A stretch of 27,098 nucleotides of DNA from Pelagophyceae sp. CCMP2097 (lineage: Eukaryota > Sar > Pelagophyceae): contig MU657171.1 in NCBI GenBank assembly GCA_026770575.1, positions 480,688-507,785 on the forward strand, given 5' to 3'. The translations under genes and the position numbers were made by a program. The notes beneath the pieces are model-generated. The model had not been told where the DNA came from. It made no database searches and saw only the letters and a list, made by a program, of their open reading frames with translations. Below are positions 1 to 9,208 of this stretch, in pieces (the stretch's first letter is position 1; the number at the start of each line of letters is the position of its first letter).

Positions 1-418
1 GGGCTTCGGTCCTGCGAGTCAATGCACCTCCCAGAGTGCGCTGGGAGGTACGCAAGCCTGCCTATCTCAGCTCCCTGCCGTGCCTGGAAAGTACTTTTCT
101 AGAAAAACCCGTCGCCATAAAGTGGGTGGGTGGGGGGTCCTAATTGCCTCTACTGTTCCCCCCCACTTCACTTGGTAAAAAAACAGAACGCAGCTGCGCA
201 GGGCCCCAGCCACAATTGTACAATTGTAGTGTTTCACAGTTCGCGGCCCGACCCGGTAAACCCGGCGGCGTTCGCAGACCCCGACCCGACAGGTTCGCAG
301 ACCCGGCGGCGTCCCGACCCGACCCGACCCGGCTAACCCGGCGGCGCCGCGAGTCGGCTGCTCGTCCACGACGCGCGTCGCGTGAGCCTACCCCCGCGAG
401 TCGGCTGCGCACGCCGTG
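1..418. other. Gene-free left edge with short repeats
   Basis: No supported coding region. It holds the hairpin at 26-49, a 16-bp perfect palindrome at 212-227 (two ACAATTGT units in tandem), and between about 250 and 415 a patchwork of short GC-rich repeats: ACCCGGCGGCG occurs three times, TTCGCAGACCC twice, runs of CGACCCGACCCG, and GCGAGTCGGCTGC twice just before the first gene. Open frames here are short and are by-products of the GC-rich repeats. The stretch next to 418 should contain the promoter of the pseudouridine synthase gene; no TATA-like box stands out. Confidence 0.5.
26..49. repeat. Perfect 9-bp stem hairpin
   Basis: ACCTCCCAG at 26-34 pairs perfectly with CTGGGAGGT at 41-49 around a 6-nt loop. 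It lies at the window edge with no gene visible around it, so whether it acts in RNA or is a repeat fragment cannot be told. Confidence 0.6.
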
Positions 419-1759
419 ATGAGGCTGGGCTGCGCTGCCCTGTGGTGGTGCGCGGCACGTGCGCTCCTCCTCGAGCCAGGCCCGCGCTGCCCTCCCCCGC
501 GCGGCGGTGGGCGGCGGCGGTCCTGCGAGTCCGTCTGTGCCGACGCGGCTTTGCCGCGCCACGCTAATCTCGGCGTGCGCGGCGAGTTGCCGCCTTGCGT
601 CCATCACGTCGTCGCCGACGCCGACTACGAGACGCTCGCGGCGGCCCTCGCCGCGGAGACGCGGCTGCCGGCGGCGTACATCCAAGAGCTCGCCGACCTC
701 GGGGCCATCTACTTTGCGCCGGCGCACGCCGACCTGCCGCGGGGCCTGCGGCGCCTGACGCGCGCGCGCGACCTGCGGCGCGCGGCGCCGATGAAGTCGT
801 ACTGCCGCGTGCACCAGAATCCGCGGCGCCGCTTCGAGGCCCTCGCCGTGGACTGGCCGGGGACGGTCCTCGCCGAGACGGACGACTTCCTCGTGGTCCA
901 CAAGCCCGGCGGCGTCGCGATGCAAGCCGGCGTCGACAACCAGGTCGAGAACGTCGTCTTCCAGCTGCAGCGCGCACTGCGGCGCAAGCAGCTCTGGGTC
1001 GTCGGCCGACTCGACGCCTCGACGACGGGCGCCTGCGTCCTCGCAAAGTCGGCCGCCGCCGCCGCGCGCCTGAACAAAGCATGGGCAGACTCGGAGAAGA
1101 CGTACGTCTGCCTGACGCAAACGCCCGTGCGCCTGGGGCGTCTCGAGCACGCGTTCAAAAAGGGCGAAAAGGCGCACCGGAACAGCAAGCCGACGCTGCT
1201 CCGCCTCCCTGACGACGCGCTCGACGCGGCGGTCTGGAAGCGCGCGGCCCTGGACGTGCTCAGCTGCGCCGCCGTCCAAGTGGACGCGGCCGCGCTGGCG
1301 GGCGTTTCGGGTAACGACGGCCCGTACTACGAGGTGGCGGTAAGGCTCGTCACGGGCCGGACGCACCAGATCCGATTGCAGCTCAGCGCGGAAAACGCGC
1401 CGCTCGTGGGCGACACGCGCTACGGCCCCGCGGCAGGCCTGCTCGACGACGACGACGCGGCGCACGGCGACGGGTCGTCGCTCCTCGGGCCGCAGGCCGA
1501 CCGCGTCGCGCTGCACTGCCGCGCAGTCGACTTTGGCGCCGGCGCCGAGGCCGCGGGGCTGCCGCCCACCGTCGCCTGCCCGGACCCGTGGTGGCGGCGC
1601 GCCACGCCCGGCGCGCAGCGTGTTGTAAACGCTTCGTATTCGTACACTCGAGGAAAAGGGTGGCAAATGGGATCCGAGTCCGGGACTTGGCACAAAGTTT
1701 CCGACCCGGTCCCTCGACCGGATCGCATAGGCCTGGGGCGGGTTCGTGGGCGGCCGTAG
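419..1759 (+). CDS. RluA-family RNA pseudouridine synthase
   Basis: The product (446 aa as an uninterrupted frame) is expected to isomerise uridine to pseudouridine in rRNA or tRNA. The visible signature is the RluA catalytic motif GRLDASTTG (about residues 195-203, Asp nucleophile; the usual form is HRLDxxTSG). It is preceded by ETDDFLVVHKPGG and followed by GRTHQIRLQL and GDTRYG, all in the expected family order. The start is the ATG at 419, which follows a GTG directly. The N-terminus (MRLGCAALWWCAARALLL) looks like a signal or organelle-targeting leader, so a plastid or mitochondrial enzyme is plausible. The family core ends near residue 390; the last ~50 residues look non-conserved and may be 3' UTR or intron read through, so the true 3' end is uncertain. 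Family assignment is firm, target RNA unknown. Confidence 0.88.
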   Translation: MRLGCAALWWCAARALLLEPGPRCPPPRGGGRRRSCESVCADAALPRHANLGVRGELPPCVHHVVADADYETLAAALAAETRLPAAYIQELADLGAIYFAPAHADLPRGLRRLTRARDLRRAAPMKSYCRVHQNPRRRFEALAVDWPGTVLAETDDFLVVHKPGGVAMQAGVDNQVENVVFQLQRALRRKQLWVVGRLDASTTGACVLAKSAAAAARLNKAWADSEKTYVCLTQTPVRLGRLEHAFKKGEKAHRNSKPTLLRLPDDALDAAVWKRAALDVLSCAAVQVDAAALAGVSGNDGPYYEVAVRLVTGRTHQIRLQLSAENAPLVGDTRYGPAAGLLDDDDAAHGDGSSLLGPQADRVALHCRAVDFGAGAEAAGLPPTVACPDPWWRRATPGAQRVVNASYSYTRGKGWQMGSESGTWHKVSDPVPRPDRIGLGRVRGRP

Positions 1760-1958
1760 TGCGCCTTGATGATGGCTTTCCAAAGGGTTGGGGCCGACGC
1801 GTGCGCGTACGGCTTGCGGCCGGGGCCTGTTGATGTTCTGAATGACTCAGCCTGAGACGGCGAAACGTTTCAGCGAGTATACCATGGTTTCGGGTTGCAC
1901 AGTGCAGCTACAACACAGCAGGACTCGCGAGAGACCCAGGGGTTTGAACGAGGCGGCT

Positions 1959-4900
1959 ATGCGGCTGGTCCTCTGCGCCGGCGCGGCGGCGGCGGCCGCC
2001 GCCGCGGTCCTCGCGTACCGCCGCCGGCGGGCCGCCGCGCGCGAAGAGGCGGAGGCCCTCGACGGGAAGGTCATCGCCGCGACGATGCGGCTCGAAGTTT
2101 CGGCTGCGGTGCGTTCGCCGCTCACCTTTGGGATGTGGCCGTTTTGTGCCGACGCGAGGCGTAGGTGCGCGACGTGGTTGCCGCGGTCGGCGAGGTGCCG
2201 GGCCTGGCCGTCGTCGTGGTCGGTGTCCGAATCGACTCCAAGACGTGCGTTTTCCACCGCCGCCGCGCGGAGCAAACACGGAGCATATATACGGCCGGGC
2301 ACGCGCCGTTTGTAGGTACGTCCGGAGCAAGCGCAAGGCTGCGCAGGAGTGTGGCATCAACGCCGTCGACGTCGACCTCGAAGCGGCGGCGACGACGGAG
2401 GAAATCGTTTCCGCCGTCGAGAAGCTCAACGGCGACGCCTCGGTGCACGCCATCCTCGTGCAGCTGCCTCTTCCGAAGCACGTCGACGAGCGCCGCGTCC
2501 TCGATGCCATCTCGCCGGCAAAGGACGTCGACGGCGCCGGCGCGGCGAACGTCGGGCGGCTCCACCTGCGCGGCGGCGCGCCCGGGGCCGTGCCGTGCAC
2601 GGCGGCGGCGGCCGTCGAGATGCTGACGCGGTCCGGCGTCGCTGTCGCAGGCAAGCGAGTCGTCGTCCTCGGCCGGAGCAACGTCGCCGGCGCGCCCGTG
2701 GCGGCGCTGCTCCTGGCCCTCGACGCTACCGTCACCGTCGCGCACTCGCGCACATTGGGCGTCGCCGACGTCTTAAGACAGGCCGACATCGTCGTCGCGG
2801 CGATTGGGTCGCCGGGCTTCGTCCAGGCGGACTGGCTCAAGCCGGGCTGCGTCGTAGTCGACGTCGGCATCAACGCAATCGACGACGCGTCGAAGAAGAG
2901 CGGCTACCGCCTCGTCGGCGACGTGGCCGACGGCGCAAAGTTCGTCGCGTCAAAGCTCACTCCCGTGCCCGGCGGCGTCGGGCCCGTCACGATTGCCATG
3001 CTGCTGAAGAACACGGTCAAGCTCTGCGAGCGGCAGCTCCTCGACAACGCGCGTCGCCGCCACGAGCGGCAGCTCCTCGGCGGCCCGCCGCGCGCGCCGG
3101 CCAAGGCGGCGACGCGCGTTGTCGACGACGCCGAGGTCGCGGCGGCGAAGCGGCTCAAGGTCTCGCCGGCGCGGGCCAAGGTCCACGTGGAGCGGCTCTC
3201 GCCCGTGCCGCAGGATATCGACATCTCGCAGGCGTGCGAGCCGCGGCCGCTGGCCGAGGTGGCGCAGCAATGCGGCGTGCTTCCCAGCGAGCTGGTGCAC
3301 TGGGGGCGCCACAAGGCCAAGGTGGACCACGACGCCGTCCTCGCGCGCCTCGGCGACTCCAATAAGCGCGGGTCGCTCGTCGTCGTCGCGGGCATCAACC
3401 CGACGCCCCTCGGCGAGGGCAAGTCGACGACAACCATCGGCCTCTGCCAGGCTTTGGGCAACGAGCTCGGCCGCAAAGTCGTCACGACGATCCGGCAGCC
3501 GAGCCAAGGCCCGACGTTTGGCATCAAGGGCGGGGCGGCGGGCGGCGGCTACTCGCAGGTGGTCCCCATGGAGGAGTTTAACCTGCACATGACGGGCGAC
3601 ATCCACGCCATCGTGGCGGCGAACAACTTGGTGGCGGCGGCGCTGGACGCGCGCATGTTCCACGAGGCGACGCAAAAGGATGCTGCCCTCTTCAACCGCC
3701 TGGCCCCGGCGCGCAAGGACGGCACGCGGCCACTCGTGGATTCGCAGCTCCGCAGACTCGACAGGCTCGGCATCTCGCGGCCCGCTGGGGGCGACGGCGC
3801 TTTGATTGACGAGGCCGACCGCACACGCTTCGCCCGATGCGACGTCGACCAAGACTCTATCTGGTGGAACCGCGTCTTGGACACGTGCGACCGATTCCTG
3901 CGCACCGTAGAGGTCGGCCGCGGCGCCGCGGAGAAGGGACACACGCGCGAGTGCGGCTTCGACATCGCCGTGGCCTCTGAAATCGCAGCCGTCGTCGCCC
4001 TCGCCTCGGACATGGCAGACATGCGCCGACGCCTCGGCGAAATGAGCGTCGCGCGGTCCAAGGCCGGCTTGCACGGCGGCGCGGTGGTGACGGTGGACGA
4101 TTTGGGCTGCGCCGGGGCGCTCGCCGTGCTGCTCAAAGACGCTCTCATGCCCACGATGATGCAGACGCTCGAGGCGACGCCCGTGCTGGTGCACGGGGGA
4201 CCATTTGCGAACATTGCGCACGGCAACTCTTCCGTCATCGCCGACAAGACTGGGCTGGCGCTCGTCGGCCAAACGGGCTTTGTCGTCACGGAGGCCGGCT
4301 TTGGCGCCGACATTGGTTTCGAAAAGTTTGTAGACATTAAGTGCCGCGGCAACGGCCTCGAGCCGGACTGCTGCGTCGTGGTGGCGACGGTGCGCGCGCT
4401 GAAGATGCACGGCGGCGGGCCGCCCGTCGTGCCCGGGGCCAAACTCGCCGCCGCGTACACCAACGAAGACCTCGACCTCTTGAGCGCGGGTGTCGCAAAC
4501 GTGCAGAAGCACGTGCGCACCGTCACGGGCGTCTTCGGCGTGCCCTGCGTCGTGGCCGTGAACCGCTTCGCGGCGGACACGGACGCCGAAATCGCTATGG
4601 TCATCCGCGCCTGCCTCGACGCCGGCGCCGCCGCCGCCGTCGAGGCGACGCACTTCGCCGACGGCGGCGCGGGGGCCCTCAAGCTCGCAGAGGCCGTGGC
4701 TGAAATCTGCGACGCGCGCGGCTCCAAGCCGTCGACGTTCCGGCGCGCGTACGCCGATGAAGACTCCATCCTGCGCAAACTCGACGCCGTCGCCAAGGAC
4801 GTCTACGGCGGCGACGGCGTCGAGCTCTCGCCGCTGGCGAAAGAGCAGCTGGCTGCCTTTGAGGCCGAGCCGGAGGTCTACGGCCGCCTGCCGCTCTGCT

Positions 4901-5115
4901 TCGCCAAGACGCAGTACTCCCTCTCCTGCGACGCCAGCCGCAAGGGCGTCCCGACGGGCTTCACCATCCCCGTGCGCTCCTTCAAGGCCGCCCTCGGCGC
5001 GGGTTTCATCGTCGTCTACGCCGGCGACGTGTCCACGATGCCCGGCCTGCCGACGCGGCCGGGCTTCTTCGACATTGACATGGCCGACGACGGCCGCGTC
5101 CTCGGCCTCTTCTAG
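1959..5115 (+). CDS. Trifunctional C1-tetrahydrofolate synthase (FolD + formate-THF ligase)
   Basis: The spliced product (1009 aa) interconverts one-carbon folates. The N-terminal half is methylene-THF dehydrogenase/cyclohydrolase and the C-terminal half is formate-THF ligase, as in eukaryotic MTHFD1. Exons are 1959-2108, 2165-2244 and 2316-5115; both introns (56 and 71 nt) start gtgcgt and end tag. Splicing restores the FolD sequence PGLAVVVVG...DSKT-YVRSKRKAAQECGI, with the catalytic Lys in YVRSK. LVQLPLP, KDVDG and the NADP-site GRSNVAG follow. The ligase half carries the ATP-site TPLGEGKSTTT and ends with PGFFDIDM...GLF as in the family. The start ATG at 1959 gives a short hydrophobic Ala-rich stretch followed by four Arg, resembling a membrane anchor or targeting leader. 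A ~70-residue Ala/Arg/Lys-rich linker joins the halves. Function is firm; compartment is inferred. Confidence 0.95.
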
Positions 5116-5381
5116 GCGCGAGTCGGCCTCATCTCGGCGGCCGCGACCGCCGCGCGCCCCCGCGCCGACCGCGCCGGGCTGCGGCGCGCCGCCGTCTCGA
5201 GATCCCACGCCGGCCGGTAGCGCGCCGGCCTGTGCCTGGCCTGTACCTGGCCACCACACGCCATGCCTCGGCGGCGAGCTTTAATTATTGTGACCACACC
5301 AAACGGGCCGCCCTCGTCGCAGAGATCTCGTGTGACAAAACTGCACTCGGCGGGCGGGCCCGGCACTGCGGGCCTTGGGTT
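5116..5381. other. Convergent intergenic spacer
   Basis: This 266-bp spacer lies between the 3' ends of the C1-THF synthase gene (+) and the thioredoxin gene (-). It is GC-rich with one AT-richer patch (TTTAATTATTGTG near 5280). Nothing coding is supported. Confidence 0.5.
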
Positions 5382-5947
5382 TTATTTGAACTTTTTGTTG
5401 ACGTGCTTCTCGACGAGCGCTTGGAGCTTGGCCTCGTCGGAGCCTAATTGCGCCGGTGTAGCGGACGGCTTGCGTCCCTCGACGGACCTGTGACGGCGTC
5501 TGCGATTGCCGCGCCGGCCCAGACCTGGAACGTCGGCATGGCCGCAACTTTTGCGAGTTCGGCGACGTCCTCGAGGTCGTCGACGTCGACGACGACGAAA
5601 TCGGCGGAGGCGGCGTACGTCGCCGCGAGTCTGCGGAAAAAGGGCTTGACCTTTTGGCAGGGCCCGCACCACGTCGCCGTAAAGTCGACGACCAAAGGCC
5701 GGCCCGTCTTCGCCGACGAGGCGAGCATCGCGTCCCAGGCCGCTCGCGAGTCGACGTGCGCGACCTCCGGCAGATCCGCCTCGGGGCGGGCGTCGAGCGC
5801 GCCCTGAGCCGCCGCGGAAACGCCTTTGAGGATGCCCGACGTATACAGCAGCACCGACAGTTTGTCCCAGGCCAGCTTGGCGACGAAGACGAGAAGCGAC
5901 CAGACCGCCATGTCCGGGAAGCAGACGGGGCCGATGCAGAGCGGCAT
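5382..5947 (-). CDS. Membrane-anchored thioredoxin
   Basis: The 173-residue product is a thioredoxin-fold disulphide oxidoreductase. The active site is WCGPC at residues 93-97 inside PLVVDFTATWCGPC, and the cis-Pro region MPTFQVW follows as in classical thioredoxins. Residues ~13-40 (MAVWSLLVFVAKLAW...) form a hydrophobic N-terminal segment, so the domain is probably tethered to a membrane or targeted. Two exons are inferred: 5488-5947 and 5382-5443. The intron is only 44 nt (5444-5487, gt...ag) and contains the in-frame stop of the unspliced frame. Splicing restores the C-terminal helix SDEAKLQALVEKH typical of the fold. The ATG at 5947 was chosen; the frame upstream has only a GTG. Substrate and compartment are unknown. 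Confidence 0.88.
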
Positions 5948-6138
5948 GGCGGCTCCAGGCACCGCGCGCGGAGCTAACCCAACGCTCGCTGAAGTTCGAA
6001 AGTCGATCTAGCAACCAATTACTAGCAACCGTTTAGGCTCTGGGGGTCGCAGCCGGCATGCACCGAGTATGGACCGTCCGACAGAGGTCCCCATGCAACC
6101 ATTCGCGTGGGAGTGGTGCCCTGTTGGTCGGCTGCGTC

Positions 6139-8263
6139 TTAGGCGTCGATGGAAGGCTCTTCGTTCCACGTGGCGAGACCGCGCTTCGGGCAGACGGTGC
6201 GCTTGTACTCGAGGAGCGCGCGGTTGAGGCGCGGGATGACGTTGCAGAGGAAGAACGCGGCGCGCCGCGTCTGGCTGCTGCTTTTGCCCTGAATCGACGC
6301 GCCGGCGATGGCCGCGACGTCAAAGTGGAGCAGGCCGCCATCGCAGGAGAAGAAGTCGTGGGGCATCGAGTGCTTGCCGAACTTGACGCCGCCCGCGCGA
6401 TACGACTGGCAGAAGTGGAGCACCGACGGCACCGCCGGCCCGGGCGCGTGCGCGTCCGTGTCGAGCGCCGCGGAAAACACGGCCGCGTCGGGCCGCGTCG
6501 CGTCGGGCGGCGTCGTGAGGTCGGCGCCGGCGCACGTGTCGTAGCCGTCGACCCAGCTCCAGGCCTCACCGGCGCCGACACCGACGTTGGAGACCATGTA
6601 GTGGTGCAGCTGTGCGTGCGGCAGCGTCAAGTTGGCGGCGGCCATCGAGTAGGCGTACATCTCTGCGAGGAGGTGCGGGTACTGCGAGTGCACGCCGGGC
6701 ATCGCGCGGAGCCACGCCTCGGCGATCAGCCGTGCGTCCGTGTGGTGGAGCACGTAGGGCGGGCCCACCGAGTAATGATTATCCGCGTCGACCATCTCCG
6801 TCCGCGTGCACGGGCCCGTGCCACAGACCTGGCTCCGGTCAAACGTCCTCCAGGACGGCCTAAGGAAGACGCGATCGCCAGCGTCTTTCGACGCGCAGCG
6901 GACGACGGACCTGGCGTTGGGCGAGCCCGCGATGGCCCATGGGCCGCCGATGCCGTACTCTTGCGCCGCGGGGAAGCCGGGCGAAACGCGCTGCGGCAGC
7001 GCCGCGAGCGCCTTGGGGCCGGCGTCGAGGAGGATGCGCGGCTGGCCCGCGTCGTCGTAGAGCGCCTTGACGTCGTCGGCGCGCGCGCTCAGGCCCGCGG
7101 CGAGCGCGCCGCCGATGGGCCGCAGGAGCATCTGGTCCGGGTCGAGGAGGACGACGATGCCCACCGAGGGGTCGACAAATGGAGCCGGGGAGGCATGGTT
7201 CAGCCAGTGCCACAGGCCAGACGGCTTGTTCGAGTACTTGTAGTTGCCCTTGAGCTCGCCCTTCGGCCTGCGCGACGCGCGCTTCCGAAGCGGCTCCTCG
7301 GGCGTCGGCTTTGCCATCGACACGGTCAAATCCATCGTCGAGGGGAGCCGAAGCGAGGGATGGCCCCTCATTGAGCTCGACGGGACGCGGGGGCACTCGC
7401 GCAAAGTGGACGCGGAAGAAGCCCGTCTCATCGATCTCGGCCCACTCTTTGGGGATCGTCTTGCGTTTCTGCGGACGCGCGCGTCTTCTTCCGCGGGCAC
7501 GCCGCCGGGCGACGGGACTCGTCGCACGACCGCGTCGATACTCGTCTCTCTCTGGACCGACCCCTCACCTCGTCGTCGCAGCCGGATGCGATGCGGGTCA
7601 CCGCGCCGTGCTGTCCGGCCTAGAGTGGTCCCGTCGAGGAAGACCGCAGTTTCTCAAAGGCGTCGGCACCTGCCGCGACGAGTACCTGCGGATCTGTGCG
7701 TGAGTGTCCGCCGACGGGAGTGTCGGTCCCCGGGGTGCCGCCAGCGGTCAAGGGCTCACCAGAGCGCGATGGATTGCCAGTGCTGGTAACCGGAGCAGTC
7801 AGTGGAGAAGATGATGTGCACCTCCTCCGTGGCGTGCTTGGACGACGCGACCTTAGCGGGCATCGCGCTGACGGCGGCGCGCGCCGCCGCCGGCGCCGCC
7901 TCGCGCTCGTCTATCCGGACATCGCGCTCAGGCGGCGGCGGCCGGACGACGACCGGCGCCGGCCGCGGGCTCGCCTGCACGGTCGCCTCGGCCGGGGCGC
8001 TCGCGACGGGGCGCGGCCGCGCCGCCGCGGGTGCGAGCCTGCGCGGCCACGGCGTCTGCGCGCCGCCCCGGGCGCCCGCGGCAGCCGGTAGTTTGCGGAC
8101 GCGGCGGCGCACGCGGCGTAGTGCAGGGCGCACAGCAGCGAGACGACGAGCGCCTGCGCCCGGTGTACAGAGGCGCCAAACGGGGCGGGAGACGCGGCGG
8201 GCGGACCGCCGCGAAGACGATGAGGCGCGAGAGCGACATCTTGCGCCCGCGCGGCCGATTCAT
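6139..8263 (-). CDS. Type II membrane glycosyltransferase, HPAT / peptidyl-serine galactosyltransferase-like
   Basis: The spliced product (574 aa) resembles plant Golgi enzymes that add arabinose to hydroxyproline or galactose to serine of cell-wall glycoproteins (GT95/GT96 type). Inferred exons: 8263-8207, 8153-8101, 8038-7760, 7685-7670, 7619-7569, 7468-7322 and 7260-6139. Joining them gives a type II anchor (LIVFAA-ALVVSLLCALHYAAC), then [44 protein letters not shown], which is the family's opening block broken by three introns. Next come FFRVHFA, YKYSNKPSGLWHWL, the Asp-x-Asp-type LLDPDQMLLRPI, QEYGIGGPWAI and HYSVGPPYVLHHTD. Exon 4 is only 16 nt. The 7261-7321 intron boundary is the least certain, and the 8039-8100 intron was chosen to keep frame. 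Exact donor sugar and acceptor cannot be told from sequence. Confidence 0.85.
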
Positions 8264-8344
8264 GGCCCCTCCGCGGCCGCCGCCGAGCGCCGGTGCGGAT
8301 GCCGCGGGGGCGTGCGACGCGGCTCGGCGGCCGGGTGCCGCCAA
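8264..8344. promoter_or_regulatory. Short divergent (bidirectional) promoter region
   Basis: Only 81 bp separate the start codons of the glycosyltransferase (-) and the GTPase (+), so both promoters must overlap here or extend into each other's 5' ends. No TATA box is visible. Regulation in common is possible but only inferred from spacing. Confidence 0.35.
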
Positions 8345-9199
8345 ATGTTTAGCTTGGTCTTCGGCGACTTAAAAAATCCTTGCAAAATGTTCGACGACGC
8401 GTCGGCGTCTGCGCCGTCGGACACGGCGAGCGCGGCCGAGGGCGCGGCCATCCTCGAGGGCGACTTGGACGACGTGGTGCGGTGCGCGCAGCTGCAGGCG
8501 GGCGGCGAATTGGTCGTCGTCATCCTCTGCGGCCTCTGCGGGGCTGGAAAGTCGGCGACGGCCAACACGCTGGGCCGCACGACCACGCGCGCGGCGCGCC
8601 GGTCCGCGGCGTCGGTGACGCGCAAATGCGGCGTCACTACGTCGGCGGCCGACGGCCTCGTCGCGCTGGACACGCCGGGCCTCGGCGACGTATCCTTCGA
8701 CGCCATGCAAATCCAAAGAGCCCTCGATGCCGTCGACGCCGCCGTCTCATTACGCGCGCCGGAGACGGCGCTGCGCTTCGCGACGGTCTACGTGGCGAGC
8801 GTCGCGACGCGCCTCGGCGACGAAGACATTCGCGCGATGCGGACACTACGAGACTGCCTCGGCTCGGCCTGGCGCCAAAACGCCATCATGCTCTGGACGC
8901 ACGCCGACCTCCTCGAGCGAAACACGCTCCAGGACCACCTCGAGGGCCTCGACGAAGAGATCCGGCGAGCTACAATCGACTCGCTCGGCGGCGGCAGCCT
9001 CGTCGTCGACAACGCCCGCGGCGGCGACGCAGGCGACCAGACGCACCGCGACCTCCTCATCGCCGCCGTGAGGAGGCTCGCCGGCCCAAGGCCGCACCCG
9101 CGGGGCAAGCACGCGCGCCGCCTGCGGCAGCACGCGACGCGGCAGCGCGAGCGCGACAACGACCCCGCCGACGGCGGCCGGTGGTGCGCGGTCATGTAA
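8345..9199 (+). CDS. AIG1/GIMAP-like GTPase with C-terminal CaaX box
   Basis: A 284-residue P-loop GTPase of the AIG1/GIMAP/Toc34-type (TRAFAC) group. Motifs in order: G1 GLCGAGKSATANTLG (about 63-77), a Thr-rich switch I, G3 DTPGLGD, and the AIG1-style G4 LWTHADLLE in place of the Ras NKxD. The last four residues, CAVM, form a CaaX box, which predicts prenylation (Met favours farnesyl) and membrane attachment; a basic Arg/Lys-rich stretch precedes it. Members of this group act on membranes in defence, vesicle or organelle surface processes; the role here is unknown. The start is ATG 8345; ATG 8387, in a better A-rich context, is an alternative that keeps the whole domain. The frame stays open far upstream, so an earlier exon is not excluded. 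The stop lies 9 bp from the stop of the convergent neighbour. Confidence 0.85.
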   Translation: MFSLVFGDLKNPCKMFDDASASAPSDTASAAEGAAILEGDLDDVVRCAQLQAGGELVVVILCGLCGAGKSATANTLGRTTTRAARRSAASVTRKCGVTTSAADGLVALDTPGLGDVSFDAMQIQRALDAVDAAVSLRAPETALRFATVYVASVATRLGDEDIRAMRTLRDCLGSAWRQNAIMLWTHADLLERNTLQDHLEGLDEEIRRATIDSLGGGSLVVDNARGGDAGDQTHRDLLIAAVRRLAGPRPHPRGKHARRLRQHATRQRERDNDPADGGRWCAVM

Positions 9200-9208
9200 T
9201 CTTGTTGT

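Noticed and set aside
140..1783. Long open frame on the minus strand opposite the pseudouridine synthase gene
   Set aside because: It is Arg/Ala/Gly-rich antisense sequence without domains, as expected opposite a GC-rich coding region.
2950..5259. 769-codon open frame antisense to the folate gene
   Set aside because: Its length follows from high GC and codon bias of the true gene; no recognisable protein features.
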